Shown here piece by piece: positions 25,949-32,418 of a stretch of DNA of 64,000 nucleotides. The notes under the pieces were generated by a model. That model did not search any database, was not told the origin of the DNA, and was given only the letters and a program-made list of their open reading frames with translations. Origin of the DNA: an uncultured Bacteroides sp. (GTDB lineage Bacteria > Bacteroidota > Bacteroidia > Bacteroidales > Bacteroidaceae); contig CASFPE010000018.1 in assembly GCA_949296575.1 (NCBI GenBank), positions 1 to 64,000 on the forward strand, given 5' to 3'. Within the stretch, counting starts at the first letter, position 1, and the number at the start of each line of letters is the position of its first letter. Made by a program: the position numbers and the translations under genes.

Positions 25949-26320
25949 TTACTTGTTCGTGAATTCAACGATGTTGCCTGTGGCGGTAACTGTCACTTCC
26001 ACATAAATCGGGGTAATCATTTTCACGCTTTGCTTTACCGTTGTGTTGACGATGGCTTGCGAGCCGCTGAGTTTGGCATTCTTCGTCATTTCGTCGATGG
26101 CATTCGCACGCAAGGCGTGTTTTCGGATGTTGCCCAATCCAAATATGTAACGTCCTGTCACTTCACCACTGGCAGTCCCAATGATTCTGTAGTTGTCTTG
26201 CGAAAGCACTACGCTTGTTTGGTTCTGGTTTTGGTTGCTGGTCAGGTTTTGAGATATGCCGCAGCTTGACAATCCAAGCACGCATGCAGCAACCACGCTT
26301 GCTAAAAGTAATTTTTTCAT
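25949..26320 (-). CDS. small lipoprotein, DUF6567-like
   Basis: 123 residues starting MKKLLLASVVAACVLGLSSC, a lipoprotein signal with lipobox LSSC. After a Gln/Asn-rich linker (SNQNQNQTS) comes a compact domain: YRIIGTASGEVTGRYIFGLG, ALRANAIDEMTKNAKLSGSQ, then a beta-rich end with VEVTVTATGNIVEF. It resembles small Bacteroidetes lipoproteins of DUF6567 type; this match is from memory and not certain. Probably anchored in the outer membrane. ATG at 26320 precedes the signal peptide; the longer frame is not supported. Function unknown. Confidence 0.8.
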   Translation of the reverse strand: MKKLLLASVVAACVLGLSSCGISQNLTSNQNQNQTSVVLSQDNYRIIGTASGEVTGRYIFGLGNIRKHALRANAIDEMTKNAKLSGSQAIVNTTVKQSVKMITPIYVEVTVTATGNIVEFTNK

Positions 26321-26370
26321 AACGGATAATGAATTGTATCCCTGCACCAATCGGGGGATGTTTATAATTG

Positions 26371-26409
26371 AAAAGCATAAAGGTGCTTCCCTTGAAAGGG
26401 TATGCTTTT
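26371..26409 (-). terminator. nested hairpin terminator
   Basis: Outer arms AAAAGCATA (26371-26379) and TATGCTTTT (26401-26409) enclose an inner hairpin CCCTT-ga-AAGGG. It sits directly after the stop of the gene at 26411-26923. Confidence 0.7.
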
Positions 26410-26410
26410 G

Positions 26411-26923
26411 TTATTTCCCATGTTGGATTGTATAGGTTTCTGTAGTAAACACGAGCGGGATTCGTGTGTTGGGGCTTATGGTGGCTTCTTCTCCTTTTAT
26501 GGCAAGGAAAGCGAGCCCTACGAAAGGAAGGAATGTCAGTCCCAACCCAACGCCCAATCCCAATGCCAGCCCGTCTTTGCTTACCCCATATTCTTCCCAT
26601 TCGCCTTGGAGCAGGATGGTTTGCCCGTCTATGGCTTTAGTGGACATGCATTGAACGTGGATATATCCTTCTCTGCCAACGCCTCTTGCTTTTTCCCTTT
26701 TTACTTGTATGTCAACAGGGGTTCCTTTCTGAATCAAGATTTTGTTCTCCTCGTTTCTGATGTCGTATTCCACTACGGCTTGTGCCGTTTGTCCGTGTTT
26801 GCTGTTCAGTGCAGAGATGATTCTGACAGGCACGGCTGTTCCTCTTGGTAGAATGTCTCCTGCTTGTATGTGCAGAAGCGGGATGCACGTGCAGAGTATT
26901 AAGCTAAGAATCTTTTTTGCCAT
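26411..26923 (-). CDS. secreted/periplasmic hypothetical protein
   Basis: 170 residues with signal peptide MAKKILSLILCTCIPLLHIQ (cleaved near QAG). The mature part is a beta-rich domain (GTAVPVRIISALNSKHGQTA, NKILIQKGTPVDIQVKREKA), which recalls envelope proteins that bind or modify the wall or membrane. It contains a Gly-rich hydrophobic segment (LALGLGVGLGLTFLPFVGLA) able to insert in a membrane. A -7-like TAAATTTG is at 26951-26958 upstream. Family not recognised. The spacer from 26960 to 27250 shows no gene. Confidence 0.7.
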   Translation of the reverse strand: MAKKILSLILCTCIPLLHIQAGDILPRGTAVPVRIISALNSKHGQTAQAVVEYDIRNEENKILIQKGTPVDIQVKREKARGVGREGYIHVQCMSTKAIDGQTILLQGEWEEYGVSKDGLALGLGVGLGLTFLPFVGLAFLAIKGEEATISPNTRIPLVFTTETYTIQHGK

Positions 26924-27250
26924 ATTCCACAAACATAATGTTTACAGGTGCAAATTTAGGATGCCTGTGAATGAAAAACATTGGTTGCCCCGTGACTATA
27001 ATTCACGGTTCTGTGGAATAAAAATCACGGCCGGGAAGTTTGTGAGAGGGTGATGCGGGGAGATGGAGGAGGGATGTTGTGAGTTTGAAGGAGGATGGCG
27101 GCGTGCTTCTAAATGTTGTTTTATGGCAACTTATCGTATATTTTCCTTCTCATTTTTCACGTATTCAAGATTATCAGTTGGCCAAATTTGCACGAAATCA
27201 AGATTATTGCGGAGGCAAATATACACATTTTTTAGAATGACGAGGTGTTT

Positions 27251-27499
27251 TCAGGGTGTTTTTGTTCCGGGCTTTTCTTGTTTTTCCGGCGAGTCGTCCG
27301 GCAGTTCCTTGAGGTAATACTGGAAGAAATTGTGGTGCAGGATGCAGGAGATGCGCAGCAGCAGGGCGGTGTCGATGCTTTCGCGCTTGAAGATGGAATA
27401 CACATTGGTGCGCTCGCAGCACAGCTTGCGGGCAAACCATGCCACGGAGCGTTCCTGGCGGCGGAGTTCTTCTTTTATCAGCGTCCCGATGTGTACCAT
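27251..27499 (-). CDS. small helix-turn-helix DNA-binding protein
   Basis: 82 residues. Residues 1-65 form an XRE-like helix-turn-helix: MVHIGTLIKEELRRQERSVA, WFARKLCCERTNVYSIFKRE, then SIDTALLLRISCILHHNFF. Small proteins of this form are frequent in Bacteroides and usually regulate neighbours; no target is evident. The C-terminus is a charged tail (LPDDSPEKQEKPGTKTP). The start ATG shares the palindrome CCATGG with a start codon on the other strand. A consensus promoter lies 250 bases upstream, giving an unusually long leader. Confidence 0.8.
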   Translation of the reverse strand: MVHIGTLIKEELRRQERSVAWFARKLCCERTNVYSIFKRESIDTALLLRISCILHHNFFQYYLKELPDDSPEKQEKPGTKTP

Positions 27500-27608
27500 G
27501 GCGGAAACAAAAAAGGCGGAACCATTCGTTGCTTATCGTAATTCTGAGGTACCGCCAAGCACCGTGTCCATGGATAAGTACGAACAGTTCACGCCCATAC
27601 GAGCGTGA
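27498..27608 (+). CDS. candidate 36-residue small protein
   Basis: ATG at 27498, inside the CCATGG shared head-to-head with the HTH gene start, opens a 36-codon frame with ordinary soluble composition (MAETKKAEPFVAYRN, VPPSTVSMDKYEQFTPIRA). The stop falls inside a perfect 8-bp hairpin (27587-27610). No plus-strand promoter is clear, and the frame is antisense to the leader of the HTH mRNA. It is listed because of the composition; it may be chance. Confidence 0.3.
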   Translation: MAETKKAEPFVAYRNSEVPPSTVSMDKYEQFTPIRA

Positions 27609-27749
27609 ACCTTCATCTACTTATTCCCCGGACTTTCAAATTGGCGGTTTTCAGAATGGAGAATAAGAGCTAAAAGCTCAAATGTCTTTTCCCAATAAGT
27701 ACCAAATGGAAACGCTTTTCCAACTGTTTGATAACTGTTTTTGTCAAGG

Positions 27750-27780
27750 CAAAGGTAGTTCTTTTTTTGATTCTTCCAAA
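27750..27780 (-). promoter_or_regulatory. promoter for the small HTH gene
   Basis: On the minus strand TACCTTTG (27750-27757) and TTTG (27777-27780), 19 bases apart. The leader to 27499 is about 245 nt and holds the stem-loop GTTCACGC/GCGTGAAC at 27587-27610. Confidence 0.6.
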
Positions 27781-27799
27781 GGCTTCCGAAAATCGTCCC

Positions 27800-27923
27800 A
27801 AAGGTTTTTTAAAAACCTTCCATGGTTTTGCCCCAAACCTTCCAATGATTTTTGAAATTTTATGGGAAGAATTCCCTGCACGATTAATAATCTTACACGA
27901 TGACGATTAATAATCGTCACGGG
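27800..27923. repeat. dispersed repeat H, copy 2
   Basis: The inverted partner of 1011-1147. It keeps the flank (AAAGGTTTT, then CCTTCCAATGATTTTTG), the junction CCCTGCACGATTA, and an imperfect hairpin made of two GATTAATAATC blocks (27882-27892 and 27905-27915) around a 12-nt loop. Downstream, 27924-28259 contains no gene that I can support. Confidence 0.7.
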
Positions 27924-28259
27924 AATCTTTCATGATGAATTGGGGAATTTTGCCCGAAGGGCAGGCGCGTTTTCCCCGAAAGGCCCGGCCATCGCTGCTT
28001 CCATCAGCGGCGGAATCACCGCCCTTTCCTGCCTCTTGTTTTATGCCCGTGCATTGAAGCCCGTCTTGCAAAGTTGAACAGGGAAAGCCTGCGCTTGTCC
28101 TTTCGTGGCATGGCTGCCATTGCCGCATCGGTTTGTCTTCGTTGCTTGGTGGAATGACATTGGCTGCGATAAGCGGCTGGTGGCTCTTTGCGCGCCGCAA
28201 ATGCGAGAAGGCTTGCCGCCAAAAAGATTTGTTGCGGCAGGGAAGCTTGCTGCAACAAA

Positions 28260-28285
28260 AAAAGGAGACCTGAAAGTCTCCTTTT
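28260..28285 (-). terminator. terminator of the SRP RNA-tRNA-Thr unit
   Basis: A perfect 10-bp stem AAAAGGAGAC/GTCTCCTTTT with loop ctgaaa, followed on the minus strand by a T-run. It lies 5 bases past the tRNA. Confidence 0.9.
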
Positions 28286-28290
28286 CCTTG

Positions 28291-28364
28291 AGCCTCTTGT
28301 CGGATTCGAACCAACGACCCCGAGATTACAAATCACGTGCTCTGGCCAACTGAGCTAAAGAGGC
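28291..28364 (-). tRNA. tRNA-Thr (UGU)
   Basis: A 74-nt cloverleaf with acceptor arms GCCTCTT/AAGAGGC, D-arm GCTC/GAGC, anticodon TGT (plus-strand 28328-28330) and T-loop GGTTCGAATCC. CCA is not encoded. It starts 5 bases after the SRP RNA and has no promoter of its own, so the two must be cut from one transcript. Confidence 0.95.
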
Positions 28365-28369
28365 GGGGT

Positions 28370-28467
28370 GGGCAAGCTTCCTACACCGGTCGCTACAACC
28401 GACTACCTTTGCTGCGGTCAAGCCCTGGAGGATTTGTCAGGAGCTGACCGTATAGGGCTCGCCCATT
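28370..28467 (-). ncRNA. ffs: signal recognition particle RNA, small bacterial type
   Basis: About 98 nt forming one long hairpin. The ends pair as GGGCGAGC with GCTTGCCC, then CCTATAC with GTGTAGG, then GGTC with GACC. The apical region has the SRP hallmark internal loop, CAGG on the 5' side facing AGCA on the 3' side, between helices. The end (CGACCGGTGTAGGAAGC) is like the 3' part of E. coli 4.5S RNA. The RNA binds Ffh to target nascent membrane proteins. The tetraloop position does not read GGAA; see findings. Promoter at 28477-28506; tRNA-Thr follows directly. Confidence 0.85.
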
Positions 28468-28476
28468 TTGCGGGTG

Positions 28477-28506
28477 CAAAGGTAGTGATTATTTTCTATT
28501 CTGCAA
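28477..28506 (-). promoter_or_regulatory. promoter of the SRP RNA-tRNA-Thr transcript
   Basis: On the minus strand TACCTTTG (28477-28484) and TTG (28504-28506) are 19 bases apart. The predicted start is a few bases ahead of the first paired base of the SRP RNA. Confidence 0.85.
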
Positions 28507-28582
28507 GCAGGCGGAGCGTTTTTTACCGCTTTCATCAAGGATTTGTGCGTGGAGAAACGGTCGCTATGCCGGGATATTTGCT

Positions 28583-29536
28583 TTATCCCAGCAGTTTCAT
28601 GAGCAATTTCCGAACGGGCCGGCTGCACAGCATGGCGCGGAACAGCGTGTATTTTGCCGTGTAGCGGCGGTCGGGCAAAGGGAATAATCCGTTTTTCTCG
28701 AGACGCTTGAGCCTTTTTTCGAGTTGGGAGGCCGACCGGGCAAGCTTTATGGTATTATAGATATAGTCCATGGTGAGTTGGGCCACGCGCCTTTCCATTG
28801 CTTGTTTGGCCAAGGCTTCCGTTGATTTGCTTATTTGGGCGAGGTGGTTTATGATGCGTTCCGTATCGTTAAGCCGTTTTATAATGTTCCGTTTGCTCGT
28901 GTTGTGGGTGATGGAATGCGGCCTTTGGCGGTAAAAGTAAGCTGTTGCTCCGGTCACGCAGATGTTTGCGGCGCGTAGCAGGAGTTGCGGCGTGAATTCT
29001 TCGTCTTCATGCAGCGTGCCGGGCGTGAAAAGCAATCCGCCTAATATGCTTTTCCTGAACAGGTATCCCCATGCGGCGGCATGCAGGTTGTTGTTTGCCA
29101 TGTATGCTTCGCCGCTTGCGCATCGGATGGCGGGGCGTTTTTTGCCTTTGGTTTTGAGGTTGCTTGTCGGGACGAACAGGATAGCATCGTATTCGTTGCT
29201 TCTCGCAAGGCCGAGGCATTTCTCGTACCCCCTTTTGATGAGCATGTCATCGCCGTCCACGAATTGGATGTATTGCCCTGTGGCCATGCTGATGCCTGTG
29301 TTCCTTGCCGCGCTTAATCCCTTGTTCTCCTGCCGGATGTATGTGATCTCATCCATCCTTCCGGCCAATTCACGGACCGGGCTTTCGCGTGAACCGTCGT
29401 CAATGAGTATGATTTCCCTTTCCTTGCGTTGGAGCGGCAATTCTAATATGCTGTCGATGCATTCGGCCAACATCCCTGCGGGGAGGTTGTAGCATGCCAC
29501 GATGAAGCTTATGATGGGGTTCTTGCTATTGTCCAT
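28583..29536 (-). CDS. family 2 glycosyltransferase
   Basis: 317 residues of a GT-A fold inverting transferase. IISFIVACYN starts the nucleotide-sugar domain, with IILIDDGS (about 44), KGLSAARNTGI (about 75) and the metal-binding YIQFVDGDDM (about 95). EDEEF near 170 may be the catalytic-base region. The C-terminal 100 residues are helical and basic, without a membrane anchor. It probably adds sugars to a capsule, O-antigen or other surface glycan, but no polysaccharide cluster surrounds it. The promoter abuts the start codon (see findings). Confidence 0.9.
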   Translation of the reverse strand: MDNSKNPIISFIVACYNLPAGMLAECIDSILELPLQRKEREIILIDDGSRESPVRELAGRMDEITYIRQENKGLSAARNTGISMATGQYIQFVDGDDMLIKRGYEKCLGLARSNEYDAILFVPTSNLKTKGKKRPAIRCASGEAYMANNNLHAAAWGYLFRKSILGGLLFTPGTLHEDEEFTPQLLLRAANICVTGATAYFYRQRPHSITHNTSKRNIIKRLNDTERIINHLAQISKSTEALAKQAMERRVAQLTMDYIYNTIKLARSASQLEKRLKRLEKNGLFPLPDRRYTAKYTLFRAMLCSRPVRKLLMKLLG

Positions 29537-29540
29537 GTCG

Positions 29541-29570
29541 CAAAATTAGCATTTTATCGGGACAAGGCAA
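29541..29570 (-). promoter_or_regulatory. promoter of the glycosyltransferase gene
   Basis: On the minus strand TAATTTTG (29541-29548) and TTG (29568-29570), 19 bases apart. The ATG begins 5 bases past the -7 element. Confidence 0.7.
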
Positions 29571-29709
29571 CTCATGCGGGATTCTTTTTTAGGGTTGCTC
29601 GGGAAAAGCGCAGGTTTCGTCCCTGCTTTCCGGGGCTGCGTGATTGGCTGGCCTGGCACCTCTGTGCGTTGGTTATGGATGCAGTGCTTTGGGGAGAAAT
29701 CCTATAAGC

Positions 29710-29747
29710 AAAAGCTCCTGCAAGTTCATTGAACCGCAGGAGCTTTT
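29710..29747 (-). terminator. terminator of the Fe-S scaffold/GGGtGRT operon
   Basis: A perfect 12-bp stem AAAAGCTCCTGC/GCAGGAGCTTTT with a 14-nt loop, 20 bases after the GGGtGRT stop. It works on both strands. Confidence 0.85.
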
Positions 29748-29767
29748 GTTCGTTTATGTGTATTGGG

Positions 29768-30778
29768 TTATTTGCTTAGTGCCAAAGCCACGTTCACGGC
29801 GCAAGCCACTGTGCATCCTACCATCGGGTTGTTGCCGATGCCTAAGAAGCCCATCATTTCCACATGTGCGGGAACTGAAGAAGAGCCGGCGAACTGGGCA
29901 TCCGAGTGCATGCGACCCAATGTGTCGGTCATGCCGTAAGAAGCAGGGCCTGCAGCCATGTTGTCTGGATGCAAGGTGCGGCCTGTGCCGCCGCCTGATG
30001 CTACTGAGAAGTAAGGCTTGCCGGCAAGCACACGCTCTTTCTTATAAGTGCCAGCCACCGGGTGTTGGAAGCGGGTCGGGTTTGTGGAGTTGCCTGTGAT
30101 GGACACGTCCACATTTTCATGCCACATGATGGCCACGCCTTCGCGCACATCGTCGGCACCGTAGCATTTCACTTTCGCGCGAGGGCCGTCGGAATACGGA
30201 GTCTCCTTCACGATGTTCAATTCGCCGGTGAAGTAGTCGAACTTCGTCTGCACGTATGTGAAACCGTTGATGCGGCTGATAATCATGGCAGCATCCTTGC
30301 CCAAACCGTTCAGGATGCAACGCAAGGGGTTCTTGCGCACCTTGTTGGCCATTTCGGCAATCTTGATGGCGCCTTCTGCAGCGGCGAACGACTCGTGCCC
30401 TGCCAAGAATGCGAAGCATTGGGTTTCTTCGCGGAGCAGGCGGGCGGCCAGGTTGCCGTGGCCGATGCCTACCTTGCGGTCGTCGGCTACAGAACCTGGG
30501 ATGCAGAATGCCTGCAAGCCGATGCCGATAGCTTCGGCAGCGTCAGCGGCGTTTTTGCAGCCTTTCTTCAGCGCGATGGCGCAACCCACCACGTATGCCC
30601 ATTTTGCGTTCTCGAAGCAGATGCCTTGCGTTTCCTGGCAAGTCATGTAGGGGTCGAGACCTGCTTCGTCACAGATCTTGTTAGCTTCTTCAATGTCTTT
30701 GATGCCGTTCTCGTTCAATGCAGCCAGAATCTGCTTCATGCGGCGGTCTTGGCTTTCAAACTGTACTGGTCTAATCAT
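29768..30778 (-). CDS. GGGtGRT-family protein
   Basis: 336 residues of a conserved family named for its motif, seen here as VASGGGTGRTLHPD (about 270). Other conserved parts: QETQGICFENAKWAYVVGCA (about 45), VADDRKVGIGHGNLAARLLR, and a C-terminal MMGFLGIGNNPMVGCTVACA. Several Cys are scattered, and the family is regularly encoded with a NifU/IscU-like scaffold, as here (16 bases apart). The role is not established; an Fe-S-linked function is inferred from the pairing. ATG at 30778 starts the conserved sequence; the Met at 30814 lies within the upstream gene. Confidence 0.88.
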   Translation of the reverse strand: MIRPVQFESQDRRMKQILAALNENGIKDIEEANKICDEAGLDPYMTCQETQGICFENAKWAYVVGCAIALKKGCKNAADAAEAIGIGLQAFCIPGSVADDRKVGIGHGNLAARLLREETQCFAFLAGHESFAAAEGAIKIAEMANKVRKNPLRCILNGLGKDAAMIISRINGFTYVQTKFDYFTGELNIVKETPYSDGPRAKVKCYGADDVREGVAIMWHENVDVSITGNSTNPTRFQHPVAGTYKKERVLAGKPYFSVASGGGTGRTLHPDNMAAGPASYGMTDTLGRMHSDAQFAGSSSVPAHVEMMGFLGIGNNPMVGCTVACAVNVALALSK

Positions 30779-30794
30779 AATCTGTGTCCTCCTA

Positions 30795-31496
30795 TTATTC
30801 TTTACGTGGATCAATATATTTAACTGCGCCTTGTTCGGGTTTGAAGCGCCCGTAGGTGCCGGTCACGGCTTTCAATGCTTCGTTGGCGTCAACGCCTTTC
30901 TTCACTTGTTCCATGAACTTGCCCATGTGGACGTATTCATAGCCGATTACTTGGTTGTCTTTGTCGAGGGCCATGCGGGTGATGTAGCCTTCGGTCAGTT
31001 CAAGGTAGCGGGTGCCTTTGGCTTTGGTGCCGTACAGCGTGCCTACTTGGCTGCGGAGCCCTTTGCCCAAGTCTTCCAAGCCTGCGCCAATCATCAGGCC
31101 GCCTTCTGAAAAGGCAGACTGTGTGCGCCCGTAGACGATTTGCAGGAACAGTTCACGCATGGCCGTGTTGATGGCATCGCATACCAAGTCGGTGTTCAAT
31201 GCTTCCAGGATGGTCTTTCCCGGCAGGATTTCAGAGGCCATGGCAGCCGAGTGGGTCATGCCGGAGCAGCCGATTGTTTCCACCAGGCATTCTTCGATGA
31301 CGCCTTCTTTCACGTTCAGCGTCAGTTTGCAGGTGCCTTGCTGCGGGGCGCACCATCCCACGCCGTGGGTCAGGCCGGAGATGTCTTTGATTTCTTTTGC
31401 TTGAATCCATTTCCCTTCTTCAGGAATGGGAGCCGGGCCGTGGTTCGGTCCTTTTGCAACACAACACATGTGTTCAACTTCCTGTGAGTAAGTCAT
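30795..31496 (-). CDS. IscU/NifU-like iron-sulfur cluster scaffold protein
   Basis: 233 residues. Scaffold-type Cys positions are in GVGWCAPQQGTCKLTLNV (about 47-57) and ETIGCSGMTHSAAMASEI (about 78), with a further MCCV at the N-terminus. It is longer than IscU and has its own C-terminal region (YLELTEGYITRMALDKDNQV). It is encoded just ahead of the GGGtGRT gene, its standard partner in anaerobes; the cluster receiver is unknown. No isc or suf genes are near. Confidence 0.85.
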   Translation of the reverse strand: MTYSQEVEHMCCVAKGPNHGPAPIPEEGKWIQAKEIKDISGLTHGVGWCAPQQGTCKLTLNVKEGVIEECLVETIGCSGMTHSAAMASEILPGKTILEALNTDLVCDAINTAMRELFLQIVYGRTQSAFSEGGLMIGAGLEDLGKGLRSQVGTLYGTKAKGTRYLELTEGYITRMALDKDNQVIGYEYVHMGKFMEQVKKGVDANEALKAVTGTYGRFKPEQGAVKYIDPRKE

Positions 31497-31582
31497 ATTT
31501 GCTTTCTTTTTAATGAATAGAATAAATAATGTTCGTAACCATCATTGTGTGGCAGGGAAGGAGGGCTTCCCGAAAACCGGTG

Positions 31583-31590
31583 CAAAGTTA
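31583..31590 (-). promoter_or_regulatory. -7 element for the Fe-S scaffold operon
   Basis: TAACTTTG on the minus strand; about 80 nt of leader before the ATG at 31496. A clear -33 element was not found. Confidence 0.55.
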
Positions 31591-31744
31591 GGGCTTTTTC
31601 TTTTTCTGCCTGCCGGTGCGTGGTTGCTTTTTTCGCCGGGAAACCTTAAATAACGTTGTGGAGGCGGCGGTTTGCCAAGTGGAGTTGGCAAATGGGCTGG
31701 GCGGCGGGGCGGCCTGCGTGTGCCGGGCAGCAGGGCGGATATGG

Positions 31745-31773
31745 AAGGGGCGCAGCCTGTGCCGCGCCCCTTT
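31745..31773. terminator. terminator-like hairpin
   Basis: GGGGCGC and GCGCCCC pair around a 10-nt loop, with AA on one side and TTT on the other, just downstream (minus strand) of the orphan secretion tail. It probably once ended that lost gene. Confidence 0.6.
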
Positions 31774-31815
31774 GCTGTATCGCCTTGTGTGGCGGAGTGC
31801 TTCTGTTGTGCCGGA

Positions 31816-31893
31816 TTAACGCGCCACCTTCATCACGTGCCGCTGGCCCTCCATGTCTATACATATTATATAGATGCCGCGCCATGTATAGAC
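31816..31893 (-). pseudogene. orphan C-terminal secretion tail of a lost LRR-type gene
   Basis: On the minus strand the frame reads RGIYIICIDMEGQRHVMKVA, then Arg and a stop at 31816-31818. It aligns with the last 20 residues of the two leucine-rich-repeat proteins at 58.6-61.7 kb (GIYIISIEQGGQRQVLKVAR). Upstream of the tail an in-frame stop appears within a few codons, and array E takes the place of any gene body. Confidence 0.75.
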
Positions 31894-31899
31894 TGTTTA

Positions 31900-32115
31900 C
31901 CATGCGCAAGGGGGCGGCCGGATGGTGCGCGGGATGCGCCCATGCTGCCACGCTGTAAGGACTGTTTACCATGCGCGGCATGGTGGGGTGATGACGCGCA
32001 TCATGGTGCTGCCATGACGCGCAAGGCGAGGTGTGGATGATGCGCACCATGAGGGTGCCATGACGCGCATCATGGGGTGGTGCTGTTGCGCTTCATGGAG
32101 GGTGGCTGTTGCGCT
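31900..32115. repeat. intergenic array E (exact 23-bp period)
   Basis: A nine-base core recurs every 23 bases without a slip: TGGTGCGCG 31923, TGCCACGCT 31946, CCATGCGCG 31969, TGACGCGCA 31992 and 32015, TGATGCGCA 32038, TGACGCGCA 32061, TGTTGCGCT 32084 and 32107, with CCATGCGCA at 31900. Some units form hairpins (CCATGA/TCATGG). A 17-bp direct repeat GACTGTTTACCATGCGC also occurs at both ends of the left half. Non-coding. Confidence 0.8.
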
Positions 32116-32124
32116 TCATGATTC

Positions 32125-32230
32125 CACCCCCTCCACAATGGCCTGTGGGGCATGTTTTGCGGGGTGGATGGATGGCCAAGGCGACGAGTTGGCGAGCGAA
32201 CCAGTTGACAAGGCGGAAGCCCGGCGGGCT
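32125..32230. repeat. dispersed repeat I, copy 1
   Basis: The 36 bases at 32125-32160 match the reverse complement of 61817-61852 at 34 of 36 positions and contain the hairpin CCACAATGGCCTGTGG. A second shared block, GGAAGCCCGGCGGGCT at 32215-32230, matches the reverse complement of 61732-61747. The sequence between the blocks differs. Confidence 0.75.
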
Positions 32231-32343
32231 TCCAGCAAGGCCATCCGCAGGGGCGGCGTTGTTGCAATATCTTACTGCCTGGCGATGGGGCGGGAAGGAT
32301 GGCGGCATTTCAGGGCGGCGCGGCAGAAGGTTTCCGCCCGTAT

Positions 32344-32377
32344 TTTGCCCGTATGTCGGGGAATTGTTGTAAGTTTG
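32344..32377 (+). promoter_or_regulatory. promoter of the nucleotidyltransferase gene
   Basis: TTTG (32344-32347) and TAAGTTTG (32370-32377), 22 bases apart, slightly longer than usual. Confidence 0.6.
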
Positions 32378-32418
32378 CGGCACGTATATGTTTCACAACC
32401 TAATAAACTGTAAATGAT

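Noticed and set aside
27150-27220. Two similar 18-base stretches (GATAATCTTGAATACGTG type) as operators of the HTH gene
   Set aside because: They lie downstream of the HTH gene, not in a promoter, and only two imperfect copies are present.
31650-31815. Protein-coding continuation of the orphan tail or a GC-rich small gene
   Set aside because: The tail stops at 31816 and the frames in this stretch are Arg/Ala/Gly-rich without start signals or recognisable motifs.
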